64,000 bases of DNA from Methanosarcina thermophila TM-1 (GCF_000969885.1 NZ_CP009501.1:620001-684000); one strand, 5' to 3'. Shown: positions 36,541 through 46,019, numbered from the stretch's first letter. Notes: generated by a model not told the origin, from the letters alone. Made by a program: numbers and translations.

Positions 36541-36608
36541 TTTACTTTTTCACTATAATCTTTAACGAACCTTGCCTGTCCGTTTTCAACAACGCTCCTG
36601 CAGGCGGA
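36541..36608 (-). pseudogene. Fragment of a second NimA-like gene
   Basis: About 65 bp just upstream of the intact NimA-like gene closely match its region near 36095-36160 (shared core CTTTAACGAACCTTGCCTGTCC versus the gene's CTTCAACAAACTTCGCCTGTCC). On the minus strand it encodes a relic of the V-V-x-N-G-Q-A-x-F-V strand. This is what remains of a tandem copy. Confidence 0.6.
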
Positions 36609-36657
36609 TAGTTAAACTAAACATCCAGTACTGCATTATAAGAAGTAATGGGGGACC

Positions 36658-37380
36658 ATGATTATGGGAGCCAATAAGAAAATTATGATTAAGATAATCA
36701 AAGATGGACCGTATCGGGTTACAGGTGGAGTGCCGCTTCTCGAACAGGCAATTGTCACAGATGACAATGGCAACACCAGAGAATTAATTGATATAAAGGA
36801 ATACCCCCGGCAGAATACCTATATCTTATGCCGCTGCGGTTCATCCAATAACAAACCCTACTGTGATGGAGCCCATCGCAAAATCGGTTTTGATGGTAGC
36901 GAAACTGCCAGCAGAAGGCCTTACATGGAAAGAGCGGAAACATTCGAGAGTCCTGATCTAAAAATCACCGATGTCTACGAGCTTTGCGATCATTCCCGTT
37001 TCTGCCAGCGGTCTGGCGGAATTAGGAATCTTATACAAAAATCAGACGATCCGGAAGCCCGACAAACCGCCATAGAAGAAGCAATGATCTGCCCATCTGG
37101 ACGGCTGGTTCTGTGGGACAAAAAGACAGGCAAACCCTTTGAGAAAGAATTTGAACCATCTATTGTACTGGTTCACGATAAACAAAAAGGTTGTGAAGGT
37201 CCTCTTTGGGTTCGAGGCTATATCCCCATTGAATCTGCAGATGGCAGCATGTACGAATCCCGGAATAGAGTTACCCTCTGTCGCTGTGGGAAGTCAGAGA
37301 ACAAGCCCTACTGCGACGGCAGTCACTGGATGACCCGCGAGCAAAAGCTGGAGTTCAGGAAGAAGTGGGGTCTGGAATGA
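36658..37380 (+). CDS. Double CDGSH iron-sulfur protein
   Basis: This 240-residue protein has two CDGSH-type domains: C-R-C-G-S-S-N-N-K-P-Y-C-D-G-A-H at about residues 58-73 and C-R-C-G-K-S-E-N-K-P-Y-C-D-G-S-H at about 210-225, each giving the three-Cys/one-His ligands of a pH-labile [2Fe-2S] cluster. Between them is a cysteine-bearing region (C-D-H-S-R-F-C at about 110 and I-C-P-S-G at about 143) resembling the divergent mono-cluster ferredoxin-like domain often paired with CDGSH. The start ATG follows GGGGGACC. An electron-transfer or redox-sensing role is inferred. Confidence 0.87.
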   Translation: MIMGANKKIMIKIIKDGPYRVTGGVPLLEQAIVTDDNGNTRELIDIKEYPRQNTYILCRCGSSNNKPYCDGAHRKIGFDGSETASRRPYMERAETFESPDLKITDVYELCDHSRFCQRSGGIRNLIQKSDDPEARQTAIEEAMICPSGRLVLWDKKTGKPFEKEFEPSIVLVHDKQKGCEGPLWVRGYIPIESADGSMYESRNRVTLCRCGKSENKPYCDGSHWMTREQKLEFRKKWGLE

Positions 37381-37520
37381 GTGAATTCATTGATTCATGG
37401 TGGTTATTAACTTGCGGAAGTAGTCTCGCATAACGCTCAGGCGAACATCTCGGGTTTTGCACACCACAAAACAACGGCGTTTATCTCCAAAGTAAGAAAA
37501 TTGAAGGAGCGTATTTATTT

Positions 37521-37949
37521 ATGGAACACATTACCGATGCAACTGAATCAATAGAAGACTTCTTTGCCCGCTACACCAGGTATCTTACAGAGGGAGATAT
37601 TGAAGAGCTTGTGAATATTTACAACTATCCTGCACTTGCCGTAACGGCTAACGGATGTCTCTCAATCACCGAGCCACAGCAGTCCCGTGATTTTTTCAGC
37701 CAGGGGCAGGAATTTTACCGTTCTCGAGGGATCCATGGGGTTCGGGCTCGCAATATTGTCACATGCATTGAGGTTCCTGGCATCTGGATAGGGCATCTCA
37801 TTCTAGAAAATCTCGATGAGTCTGGTTCTCCGGTTGGTGAGGAGCATAACGCGTATCAGGTGGTAACGCTGCAAGACGGAACTCGCCTTATCGCGGTCTC
37901 TACTCCACTGGACACCTACAATCCTGACCAGAATAGCAGCGTTAAGTAG
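37521..37949 (+). CDS. NTF2/SnoaL-like protein
   Basis: This 142-residue protein starts at ATG with AAGGAG 7 nt upstream. The helix-rich N-terminus (S-I-E-D-F-F-A-R-Y-T-R-Y-L-T-E-G-D-I-E) followed by strands (Y-N-Y-P-A-L-A-V, W-I-G-H-L-I-L, R-L-I-A-V-S-T-P) is typical of the cone-shaped NTF2-like fold, whose members bind small ligands or act as isomerases. No catalytic residues can be assigned. It lies between the CDGSH and MFS genes. Confidence 0.65.
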   Translation: MEHITDATESIEDFFARYTRYLTEGDIEELVNIYNYPALAVTANGCLSITEPQQSRDFFSQGQEFYRSRGIHGVRARNIVTCIEVPGIWIGHLILENLDESGSPVGEEHNAYQVVTLQDGTRLIAVSTPLDTYNPDQNSSVK

Positions 37950-38092
37950 AGAAAACAATATATTTTTTACCAAGCAAAAGTGCCGGGTTGGCTCTCGGGC
38001 AGGACGGAGCCGCATAAGATGCTATATCAAATGTTGCTATTTTGACTACTCGCAACCTCCATCATCAACGGTAGATACAGGGAATATCGCGA

Positions 38093-39418
38093 ATGAAAAC
38101 GTTTTATCGGCTTTTAGGAGTAGCTTTTATTGCTATTACCACTACTAATTTTGTGTGGTTTGCCCTGACTTACTGGGCATATCTTACGACTAAATCCGTA
38201 ATCTCAACCTCTGTGATGGCTGGCGTTTATCTGGTGGCAGCAGCGCTTTCCTCCAATTGGTTTGGCTCAATAGTAGACCGCTATAAGAAAAAGCACGCCA
38301 TGATAGGATCAAGCCTTGCCACACTGCTTCTTTTTACCTCGGGTTTAGTGCTTTTCTACCTGAGTACCGAAGCTGATTTCGCTACAGTGACAAGCCTCCG
38401 TTTCTGGATCTTTGTTCTTATTCTCCTTCCAGGGGTGATAGCCGGAGGCATATACAGCATCGCCATCTCTACCCTGGTAGCTTTCCTTGTTCCTGAGGAT
38501 AGGCGCGATCGAGCTAATGGGCTTTTTGGCACGGTCATGGGCATCTCCTTTACCATCACATCAGTAGCCAGCGGTCTTGCCCTCGCTTTTGCCGGCATGC
38601 CTTTTGTGCTGTTTACTGCCATCATTTTCACACTTTTTTCTGCCCTGATGCTCTGGCTTATACCCGTTCCAGAAGAAACCACCTTTAATCCAGTACAGGG
38701 CAATCTGAGAAAAATGGATATTAAAGGTACGATTGAAGTGATTAAAGCCATACCAGGTCTTTTTGCCCTCATATTCTTCACTACTTTCAACAATTTTCTG
38801 GGTGGAGTGTTTGTAGCTCTTATGGATGCCTATGGTCTGAGCCTAGTGACGGTTCAGGTCTGGGGTCTGCTGTATGGCATTCTAAGCCTTGGCTTTATCC
38901 TTGGAGGCTTCTATATCACAAAAAAGGGGTTGGGAGGAAATCCCGTACGCAATTTATTTCGCATTAATATCATTCTCTGGGCAGTGTGTATTTTTTTCCC
39001 TATTCAGCCTTCTATAGTGCTTCTGGCTGCAGGAGTTCTCATTTACATGTTTTTTGTTCCCTTTGTCGAAGCCATAGAACAAACTATTTTTCAGAAAGTC
39101 GTGCCAAAGGAACGCCTGGGTCGGGTATTTGGGTTTGCGTATAGCATTGAGCTGGCCGCCTCACCACTCACTGCATTTTTCATCGGCCCGATCGCTCAGT
39201 TTGTATTTATCCCGTTCATGACCACTGGTCGAGGTGTAGAGTTAATTGGCAGCTGGTTTGGCGTGGGAGCTGGAAGAGGTATTGCACTGGTGTTCATACT
39301 CACAGGATTCATTGGACTTATTGTTACTCTCTCAGTTATGCACTTGCAGCCCTACAAGCTCCTTGCTGCCAGATATAATGAACCTGCAAACCTTGAGGAT
39401 GAAGGAAAAGAGAAATAA
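38093..39418 (+). CDS. Major facilitator superfamily transporter
   Basis: This 441-residue protein has twelve predicted helices in two halves. The cytoplasmic loop between helices 2 and 3 (W-F-G-S-I-V-D-R-Y-K-K-K) is the MFS motif A, and the loop after the middle contains R-R-D-R-A-N-G-L-F-G, seen in drug-efflux-type MFS proteins. AGGGA lies 7 nt before the ATG. Efflux of a small molecule is likely; the substrate is unknown. Confidence 0.85.
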   Translation: MKTFYRLLGVAFIAITTTNFVWFALTYWAYLTTKSVISTSVMAGVYLVAAALSSNWFGSIVDRYKKKHAMIGSSLATLLLFTSGLVLFYLSTEADFATVTSLRFWIFVLILLPGVIAGGIYSIAISTLVAFLVPEDRRDRANGLFGTVMGISFTITSVASGLALAFAGMPFVLFTAIIFTLFSALMLWLIPVPEETTFNPVQGNLRKMDIKGTIEVIKAIPGLFALIFFTTFNNFLGGVFVALMDAYGLSLVTVQVWGLLYGILSLGFILGGFYITKKGLGGNPVRNLFRINIILWAVCIFFPIQPSIVLLAAGVLIYMFFVPFVEAIEQTIFQKVVPKERLGRVFGFAYSIELAASPLTAFFIGPIAQFVFIPFMTTGRGVELIGSWFGVGAGRGIALVFILTGFIGLIVTLSVMHLQPYKLLAARYNEPANLEDEGKEK

Positions 39419-39558
39419 AACCTTTATTTTGGTCAAAACCCACAAATAAGCTTATGATCAATTTTTAGTTTCTTAAGTAACTAATATATGCACCGAATAT
39501 CTATAAAACTAAATTTAAATTATCCAGACTTTACGCCTATAAATCTATAAACTCTTTA

Positions 39559-39635
39559 TATTTTTAATTACCATCTCAATATAAGATTGTTTAACTTTCT
39601 CTATTTTTAATTACCATCTCAATATAAGATTGTTT
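39559..39635. repeat. Two identical 34-bp direct repeats
   Basis: TATTTTTAATTACCATCTCA and the following 14 bases occur identically at 39559-39592 and 39602-39635, separated by 9 bp. With only two copies and such a short spacer this is a tandem duplication, not a CRISPR array. It lies in the 510-bp gap between the MFS and MarR genes, which otherwise holds no gene. Confidence 0.7.
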
Positions 39636-39796
39636 TAACCTGCGGGTGGATTATGAGACTTGATGATATCCTCGGAATCTCTATTGAATGCGATTAATGA
39701 CAAATTCTGTATAAAAATAAATTCTTTGTAAAATTAAATCCATTATCTTACGCTCCAAATTTTAATATAGTAAAACAGCTTATCTAGGTTTTAATT

Positions 39797-39816
39797 ATAG
39801 TTTCATTAGAAACTAT
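39797..39816. promoter_or_regulatory. Palindrome upstream of the marR-MATE pair (putative MarR operator)
   Basis: ATAGTTT-CATTAG-AAACTAT is a perfect 7-bp inverted repeat with a 6-bp centre, about 117 bp upstream of the MarR start. The half-site TAGTTTC recurs at about 39467 and 39849. MarR regulators commonly bind such palindromes and autoregulate with an adjacent efflux gene; binding here is inferred. Confidence 0.35.
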
Positions 39817-39932
39817 TATATACTAAGAAACCTATCAGGGGATCAGATTAGTTTCAAGCGTAACAATTTCATAAGTTTGCTTTTTCTCAAAATAAACTTA
39901 TCTAGTTCATAAATAGTTGTAAAGGATAAATT

Positions 39933-40406
39933 ATGGAAATTTCAGGAGAGACAGACCCAAGGGAAATATTAGGTCCGATTGCCCACATCTACCGAAGTCA
40001 TCTTGCATACATGGTAAAGGAGCTTGAAGCTTACGGGGTTGGAAGCGGACAATTTGAGTTTTTACTGATTCTATATCATAAAGATGGCGTCTCTCAGGAA
40101 ACTCTTGCAAAAATTCTGAAAGTGAGCAAAGCAAAAAGTGCCAGAGCGATCCAGAGCTTGGAAAAGGAAGGTTATGTATACAGGCAAAGGGACGAAAGTG
40201 ATCTTCGAGCTTACAGAGTTTACCTCACTGAAAAAGGAAAGGAAATGAGAGACATCATTCTTGAAAAATTAATTTCTTTTATGGATATTCTCCTTTCGGA
40301 TTTTACCCTGGAAGAGAGAGAAATTTTCAGGCTGCTCCTTCATAAAGCAGCAATTAGATTTTTTGATCCCGAGTTCGAGCATCCGACTGACACGCCTATG
40401 AACTGA
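39933..40406 (+). CDS. MarR-family transcriptional regulator
   Basis: This 157-residue winged-helix regulator has the recognition helix region E-T-L-A-K-I-L-K-V-S-K-A-K-S-A-R-A-I and the wing with R-Q-R-D-E-S-D-L-R-A-Y-R, the D-x-R signature of MarR proteins. N- and C-terminal helices form the dimer. AAAGGA precedes the ATG. It is followed after 45 bp by a MATE efflux gene, so it probably represses that gene in response to a toxic ligand. Confidence 0.88.
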   Translation: MEISGETDPREILGPIAHIYRSHLAYMVKELEAYGVGSGQFEFLLILYHKDGVSQETLAKILKVSKAKSARAIQSLEKEGYVYRQRDESDLRAYRVYLTEKGKEMRDIILEKLISFMDILLSDFTLEEREIFRLLLHKAAIRFFDPEFEHPTDTPMN

Positions 40407-40451
40407 AGTAAAAATGAACAACATAAAGTAAAAGATTGCAGAGAAGAAAAA

Positions 40452-41858
40452 ATGGATAAAAAAAGTGAATTTTTGGGTAAAGAAAGTATCAGAAAGCTTC
40501 TTTTTAAGCTTTCAGCTCCTATAGTTGTCGGAATGCTGGTACAGGCTTTCTATAATGTTGTGGATACCTTTTTCGTTGGAATGGCATATGGAACAGAGAG
40601 CGTCCAGGCTATAGGCGGGCTATCTATAGCTTTTCCGATTCAGATGATAGTCATAGCTTTCGGAATCGTACTCGGAACAGGGGGCTCTTCTATAATTTCA
40701 CGCGCCCTTGGAGCACGCGAGTATGAGAAAGCCGAAAGAGTACTTGGAAATATTTTTTCCCTGAGCTTAATATTAAGCGTGCTTGTAGGCATTCCCTGTC
40801 TTTATTATCTTGATACGATTTTGAAGGTTTTCGGAGCAACTGCTGGAGTTCTGCCCTATGCCAGAGATTATCTTCAAATTATAATTGCAGGAGGCACTAC
40901 CTTTGTCTTTGGAGTGGCTGCTCAGCATGTTGTCCGCTCTGAAGGAAATGCCCGCCTTGCAATGAATGCTATGCTGGTAGGAGGCGGTCTCAATATTTTC
41001 CTTGACCCATTTTTCATGTTTGGCTTTGGAATGGGTGTGAAGGGTGCTGCAATTGCAACTGTATTATCCCAGGTTGTAGTGTCTGTCTGGCTCCTGCTTT
41101 ACTACCTTAAAGGAAAAGGAGCTGTACATTTTAGGTCAGAAACCCTGAAGCCTGATCTGAAAATTGTTAAGGAAATAGGGGCTATCGGTATCGGGTCTTT
41201 TATAATGCAGTGCTCGAATAGTATCATGATGATTTTCGTTTACAATGCACTTGCAACGCATGGGGGAGACACCGCTATTGCCGTTTTTGGTGTAATAATG
41301 AGGATAAACTCGTTCATTTTCATGTCCCTTCTGGGCATGGCTTTCGGTCTGCAACCTATTGCAGGATTTAACTATGGGGCTAAGAAATATGGAAGGATAG
41401 CCGAAGCCGTAAAATTATCTCTTGCAGTGACAACAACTATTGGGGTTCTTGGTCTGCTTTTCATTTTCTACTTCAGAGCGCAGCTTCTACAGTTGTTCAG
41501 TTCAGACCCGCATTATCTGGAGCTTGGGAAGAATGCAATGGTGATCATGCTTCTGGGTATGCCTCTAGTAGGTCTGAACATAATAACCTCAACCCTCTTC
41601 CAGGCTCTGGGAAAAGCCAGACCCGCTTTCCTTCTTTCTATTAGCCGGCAGCTCCTCTTCCTGATTCCGGCTGTTACTGTCCTTCCCAATCTCTATGGAC
41701 TTAATGGAGTCTGGGCGGCTTTCCCGGTTGCGGATTTCCTGGCATTTACCCTTTCCGGATTTCTGCTTTCCAGAATATACAGATTCTTCAAAGAATACAA
41801 AGATTCCTTAAAAGCTGGTACTGGATCAGAGGTTGCAGATAAAATATCTTCAATCTGA
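40452..41858 (+). CDS. MATE-family efflux transporter
   Basis: This 468-residue protein has twelve predicted helices in two six-helix lobes. Typical MATE sequence features are P-I-V-V-G-M-L-V-Q-A-F-Y-N-V-V-D-T-F-F-V-G in helix 1, the R-S-E-G-N loop and Q-P-I-A-G-F-N-Y-G at the start of the second lobe. Cation-coupled export of drugs or metabolites is the family role. It is in an operon with the MarR gene. Confidence 0.9.
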   Translation: MDKKSEFLGKESIRKLLFKLSAPIVVGMLVQAFYNVVDTFFVGMAYGTESVQAIGGLSIAFPIQMIVIAFGIVLGTGGSSIISRALGAREYEKAERVLGNIFSLSLILSVLVGIPCLYYLDTILKVFGATAGVLPYARDYLQIIIAGGTTFVFGVAAQHVVRSEGNARLAMNAMLVGGGLNIFLDPFFMFGFGMGVKGAAIATVLSQVVVSVWLLLYYLKGKGAVHFRSETLKPDLKIVKEIGAIGIGSFIMQCSNSIMMIFVYNALATHGGDTAIAVFGVIMRINSFIFMSLLGMAFGLQPIAGFNYGAKKYGRIAEAVKLSLAVTTTIGVLGLLFIFYFRAQLLQLFSSDPHYLELGKNAMVIMLLGMPLVGLNIITSTLFQALGKARPAFLLSISRQLLFLIPAVTVLPNLYGLNGVWAAFPVADFLAFTLSGFLLSRIYRFFKEYKDSLKAGTGSEVADKISSI

Positions 41859-41866
41859 CATTTCAT

Positions 41867-41969
41867 AAAGATGTTCAGATTAAGACAAGCTACCTCTAAA
41901 GGAGTAGATCTAGCAACATATGATAAAAGATATTCAAATCAGGACAAGCACCTCTAAGGGAATGGATCT
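41867..41969. repeat. Two imperfect 44-bp direct repeats
   Basis: AAAGATGTTCAGATTAAGAC...AGTAGATCT (41867-41911) and AAAGATATTCAAATCAGGAC...AATGGATCT (41926-41969) are similar along their length, including the shared GACAAGC(t)ACCTCTAA core. They lie between the convergent MATE and VWA genes, and no ORF is involved. Confidence 0.55.
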
Positions 41970-42004
41970 GAAAATCGATGTAATAGGAAGGAATTCAATC
42001 CTTC

Positions 42005-43690
42005 TTAATTTCCAGCTTCATCGGGACAGGCAGCTTTCTGTTCCCTGTATTCTATAAGCCTTACAAAACCGCCACTGCCTTTAGAATCGGGTTCCATTTC
42101 CACAAAATAAGTATAATCCGAAATTGCGGAAAGCCCTCCTGCTCCTCTGCTGCCCACAATCAGCGAGTAAACCTTTGCATTATACTTCTTTTTTGCCTCT
42201 TCCCAGCGGGCAAGTACAAGCTCATCAGAGACTTCGGATTTGCCGTCGGTTATAAAGAGCAGGTCTGCTCCCTGAAAATCTTTCTCTTTCAAGGATTTTA
42301 AGCCCGAGGCAAGGGCGGTGTTGAAGTCCGTTCCTCCGCCAAAGGTATAGAGCAGAAAATTCAGGAATTTCTCAGACATTTTTTTCCTGCTGCTGAGTTC
42401 AATCTCAAGATGCTGGCTTGTAGAGGCAAAAAGAATAACCTTCATATCCCGTTGCTGGGAGAGCATCCGCTTTGCCATAGCCAGCACAGCAGCCTTGGCA
42501 AGAGTCTGTGGGGCTCCGTGCATAGAACCTGAGGTATCCACAAGCACTATCATAGGACCTCTGGGTTTTATATGGGGAGGACCTGTGTAATGCTTTCCGA
42601 GTAGCTGATAACTCAGGAGCTTTCCTTCAAGCATATCGGCATAGAATTTCTTTTTCAGGGTAGGGTTGAGGAGTTTTGCAGCTTCCATTGGCAGCAAGTT
42701 ATCGATGGAATCAGAAAAACACACGGTCTGGATCCGGTCTTTTCCGAAAGGTGAGAGTCGTATGCGGTCCGAGGGTGGGTCGAATTCACGCTTGCCTATA
42801 AAATCCACAATTTTTCGCAGGTCAGGGCTTTTCTCAAAAAAGGTCGAATAGTTCTTAAGCATTTTAAGCTGCACGTAGAAAGGTTCTTTCTTAAGCTCTT
42901 TTACGGAATAGCTCCAGTTGCGCTGAGGAAAAAGCAGAGCAAGCGTGTCGAATAGCTCCAGGTTTTCTTCCATCTCTGACACGAATTCATTCATTCTCCG
43001 ATATAATCCTTCCATTACTCTTTCCAGAAGCTCCTGGTAGCCATCCGTCTGCATGAATGCCAGGACAGCCTCGGTCAGGGCAAATTCTACAGAATTTCTC
43101 TTTTCCTGACCATTCCTGCCTGAAAACTCCACAAATAGGTTATTTCCCCATATTAGGAAGGTTTCTTTCAAGATTTCTTCGAATTGTTTCAGAAGCTTAT
43201 TCATTCCGGCATCGAGTTCCTTAAGATACTCTATACCCGAAATACTGGTTGAGGAATCTGAAAAGCGTTCCATTATCTCATAAACCAGAGGCAGGAGAAT
43301 TTTCAGGCTTGCAATACCGGCTCCCCGGCTTTTTTTTGCAATTTTCCGGAGTTTGGGCCAGGGTTTTGAACTTCTCAACGTTAGAAGAATTGGATAAAAA
43401 GCTCCGAAAGTCCCTATGAACCTCGCAGAGTCCTTTATCTCATAAGGCTGCCCAAAAAGAATTTCGAGAGTAAGGACCTCAGCTATCCTTTCCCGCAAAG
43501 GGCGAGGGATAGTCCGGGGAAAGGCTATCGTGCTCCTTAGATCTCTTTCCAGCACGGCAACAGTTTGATTCTGGAGAATTAGCAAATTCTGCAGGTTTTT
43601 GTTTCCTGAGACTTCATTTTCTGAGAAAGAGGAATAAGCTTCAGACGAGGCTGTCTTCGGAATATTCGAGAAGCCTCTATAGTCTTGCAT
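42005..43690 (-). CDS. VWA-domain protein, ViaA-like
   Basis: This 561-residue protein has a helical N-terminal half of about 370 residues and a C-terminal von Willebrand A domain with an intact MIDAS metal site (V-D-T-S-G-S-M at about residue 372, plus F-G-G-G-T-D-F and I-T-D-G-K-S). This is the layout of ViaA, the partner of the MoxR ATPase RavA. The start ATG has GAGGT 6 nt upstream. It follows the ATPase gene by 46 bp on the same strand, so they should form one system that remodels or loads cofactor into a client complex; the client is not evident. Confidence 0.82.
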   Translation of the reverse strand: MQDYRGFSNIPKTASSEAYSSFSENEVSGNKNLQNLLILQNQTVAVLERDLRSTIAFPRTIPRPLRERIAEVLTLEILFGQPYEIKDSARFIGTFGAFYPILLTLRSSKPWPKLRKIAKKSRGAGIASLKILLPLVYEIMERFSDSSTSISGIEYLKELDAGMNKLLKQFEEILKETFLIWGNNLFVEFSGRNGQEKRNSVEFALTEAVLAFMQTDGYQELLERVMEGLYRRMNEFVSEMEENLELFDTLALLFPQRNWSYSVKELKKEPFYVQLKMLKNYSTFFEKSPDLRKIVDFIGKREFDPPSDRIRLSPFGKDRIQTVCFSDSIDNLLPMEAAKLLNPTLKKKFYADMLEGKLLSYQLLGKHYTGPPHIKPRGPMIVLVDTSGSMHGAPQTLAKAAVLAMAKRMLSQQRDMKVILFASTSQHLEIELSSRKKMSEKFLNFLLYTFGGGTDFNTALASGLKSLKEKDFQGADLLFITDGKSEVSDELVLARWEEAKKKYNAKVYSLIVGSRGAGGLSAISDYTYFVEMEPDSKGSGGFVRLIEYREQKAACPDEAGN

Positions 43691-43736
43691 TTCGAAACCT
43701 CATTTAAGTTTCCTGCTTTGAGATCATTCAATAAGT

Positions 43737-45251
43737 TTATCTGAGCTTAAATCGGGAGCTAATTCCCTTCATAAAACTATTGACAGTACTGCTCGAATCG
43801 GGTACGGGAATTTTTTCCATTTCTTTTTTCTCTACTTCTTTTTTCCCCGTTTCCTGTCTTCCCTCTTCTTTTACAGGCGCAGATTCAGGATGTATTTTCC
43901 TGTCCTGCAGTCCGAGCATTGACTGGCTTTTTGAAATAAGGTCATTGAGCTCGGACAGTTCGGTACTTCGAGTGTCATGCAGGAGGAGAGCTTCATTTCT
44001 ATCAAGAGTAGAAAGCCAGATATTCGCCTCCATCAGGCTTTTAAGGAGTTCCCTTTCTTCTTCAAGCCTGTGCTTTACGCGTTCCACCCTATCAGCAAGG
44101 GCTCTCAGTTCTTTTTCAAAAACTTCTCTCTGAGCCTGGGTCAGTGTACTCGCTTTCCCAGCCGCTTCCTGAAGCGAATCGATTTCCCTGACAAGATTGT
44201 CATAGGGATAAATCCTTGAGGAACCTTCCGTTTTCAGAGTGTAGCTATGATTCGGGTGGGAGGTATGGTGAGTTTCAATCTCCTGTCTCAGTCGAAATTC
44301 TTCTCCGCAGCTATCACAGACAACCTTTACAGGAAGTTCATTTTTCAGGGCAATGCTTATCGCAGCCTGGAGGTCTTCAGCTTCCTGACGCAGTTTTTCT
44401 GTACTGATGCCGCCTGAGATTGCGCACTCGAAAACTGTCCTGTGGATGGTTTCCCGCTCTTCAGGCAGGTTCCAGAGCATATGCTGAAGCAGAAGCACCA
44501 TTGTCCTGTCCACGGCCGGGCATCCGCTGCTGCAGGCTGCAACCTTGAGAACCTGAACAACTTTTCTCCAGCGCCGGTCCGAGATTGCGATTTCCTGAAG
44601 CTGAAGGCTTTTTCGGAGTTCGGTTATTATTATCTCAACATCAGGGTCAACAGGAAGGGTCTTTGAGCGCTCCCGAACCTCATATATCTCGGAAATCCTG
44701 AGCCTTGCAGCAGGCATGAAATCTTCAGGACTCCTGAAAAGCAGGTCTCGGAAATTCTCCTCATCCTGGATATAGGAAAGCCTATACCTGAATAAAAAGC
44801 GGTCATAAAGGGCTTCAAGACTCTCGTCCTCATCAGGAAGCTCATTGGATGCCCCGAAAACCGAAAGCAGAGGCACATCTACAAGTTCCCTCCCATTGTG
44901 GTATTTGTGCTCGTTGAGAATGGTCAGCAGGCTGTTCAGGATGGCGCTGCTGGCTTTAAAAATCTCGTCCAGTAAAGCAATATGGGCAGTTGGAAGGCAG
45001 CCATCGATTTTCCGGCGGAACTCATCTTCTTCCAAGGCTTTTAAGGAAAGCGGACCAAAAATCTCTTCAGGGGTGGAAAAGCTTGTCAGGAGATAGTTGA
45101 AGAAATTACCACCTTCGATCAACTGGCAGATACTCTTCGCAAGCTGTGTTTTTGCCGTTCCAGGGGGCCCCAGGAAGAGGAGGTTTTCCCCGGACAGCAC
45201 GGCAAGGAGAGAGCCGTTGATCTCGGCTTCCCGCTCTTTAAAATATTCCAT
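43737..45251 (-). CDS. MoxR/RavA-type AAA+ ATPase
   Basis: The ATPase core has Walker A G-P-P-G-T-A-K-T (about residue 33), Walker B A-L-L-D-E-I-F, sensor G-A-S-N-E and a C-terminal helical region with long coiled-coil segments and a C-x2-C/H-x-H zinc-finger-like stretch (C-D-S-C-G-E-E-F...H-H-T-S-H). ATG 45251 gives 504 residues but leaves the N-terminal helix short. The frame is open upstream, and GGAGGT (45294-45299) is placed 6 nt before an in-frame CTG at 45287, adding L-K-E-K-L-L-E-I-K-S-A-F, which fits the family. The start is therefore uncertain and may be CTG. Confidence 0.85.
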   Translation of the reverse strand: MEYFKEREAEINGSLLAVLSGENLLFLGPPGTAKTQLAKSICQLIEGGNFFNYLLTSFSTPEEIFGPLSLKALEEDEFRRKIDGCLPTAHIALLDEIFKASSAILNSLLTILNEHKYHNGRELVDVPLLSVFGASNELPDEDESLEALYDRFLFRYRLSYIQDEENFRDLLFRSPEDFMPAARLRISEIYEVRERSKTLPVDPDVEIIITELRKSLQLQEIAISDRRWRKVVQVLKVAACSSGCPAVDRTMVLLLQHMLWNLPEERETIHRTVFECAISGGISTEKLRQEAEDLQAAISIALKNELPVKVVCDSCGEEFRLRQEIETHHTSHPNHSYTLKTEGSSRIYPYDNLVREIDSLQEAAGKASTLTQAQREVFEKELRALADRVERVKHRLEEERELLKSLMEANIWLSTLDRNEALLLHDTRSTELSELNDLISKSQSMLGLQDRKIHPESAPVKEEGRQETGKKEVEKKEMEKIPVPDSSSTVNSFMKGISSRFKLR

Positions 45252-45299
45252 AAACGCGGATTTGATCTCAAGAAGCTTTTCTTTCAGGGGCAGACCTCC

Positions 45300-45832
45300 G
45301 GAAGCATGAGTGGAAAATATATTTTTTTCGGATTTTCTCTGAAGTATTTAGCCTGATTCTATTTTGATACTATTTTAAGTCTTCCAATTGGGTCAACTAT
45401 TGAAAGATAAAATAACCCTAGGTGATTTACTGAAGAGGTCAAAATCCAGAGAAATCAGAAGAAGCTTGTAAAACCTGAAGAAATCTGGAGATTCTGTTTT
45501 TCTTAGCTTAGCTCAATACCATCTGCTTATAAGGTTGAGAGAAACAGGTTCAGGCAGTGGGGAGGGTTCTTTTTCTTAGATTGGCTCACTACCCTATATA
45601 TAAGGAGATGATTTAAGGAGTTGATTTAAATATTTTTAAAAAGTTAATTTAGCTCATAGAATATAATTTGAATGACGGATAAAGAGTTTAATCAAATAAA
45701 ACATAATAAATATATTTATAGAAAACTTATTAACATATTATTGAAAGTCTTAATTTTGGATTCCATGCTGGATATTAAAAATATAGATTACGCTGGCTGC
45801 ATAAATTCCAGACTTTTGCAGGAGTTCTGAAC
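45300..45832. other. Intergenic region with an imperfect direct repeat
   Basis: No gene was seen. TTCTgTTTTTCTTAGcTtaGCTCAaTACC (from 45492) and TTCTTTTTCTTAGATTGGCTCACTACC (from 45568) are imperfect copies, each followed by TATAAGG or ATATAAGGAG. The promoters of the divergent ATPase and ABC genes must lie here. Confidence 0.4.
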
Positions 45833-46019
45833 ATGATCGAGGTAAAGAATCTTTCTAAGTTTTATGGAAGTACAAAAGCAGTGGATAATGTTTCACTTTC
45901 TGTAAGGAGAGGTGAGCTCTTTGGCCTCCTGGGTCCAAATGGCTCAGGAAAAACCACGATGATTAAGATGCTTACAGGCCAGATAAAACCAACGTCTGGT
46001 TCTCTCAGGGTTCATGGTA
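45833..46019 (+). pseudogene. ABC transporter ATP-binding subunit, 5' fragment
   Basis: The first 62 codons encode a normal ABC ATPase start (Walker [10 protein letters not shown], then [14 protein letters not shown]). The sequence then jumps into a permease in another frame. Signature, Walker B and H-loop are absent. A frame continues to 46225 but encodes no ABC residues. A deletion has removed the rest of this gene together with the start of the next. Confidence 0.8.
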
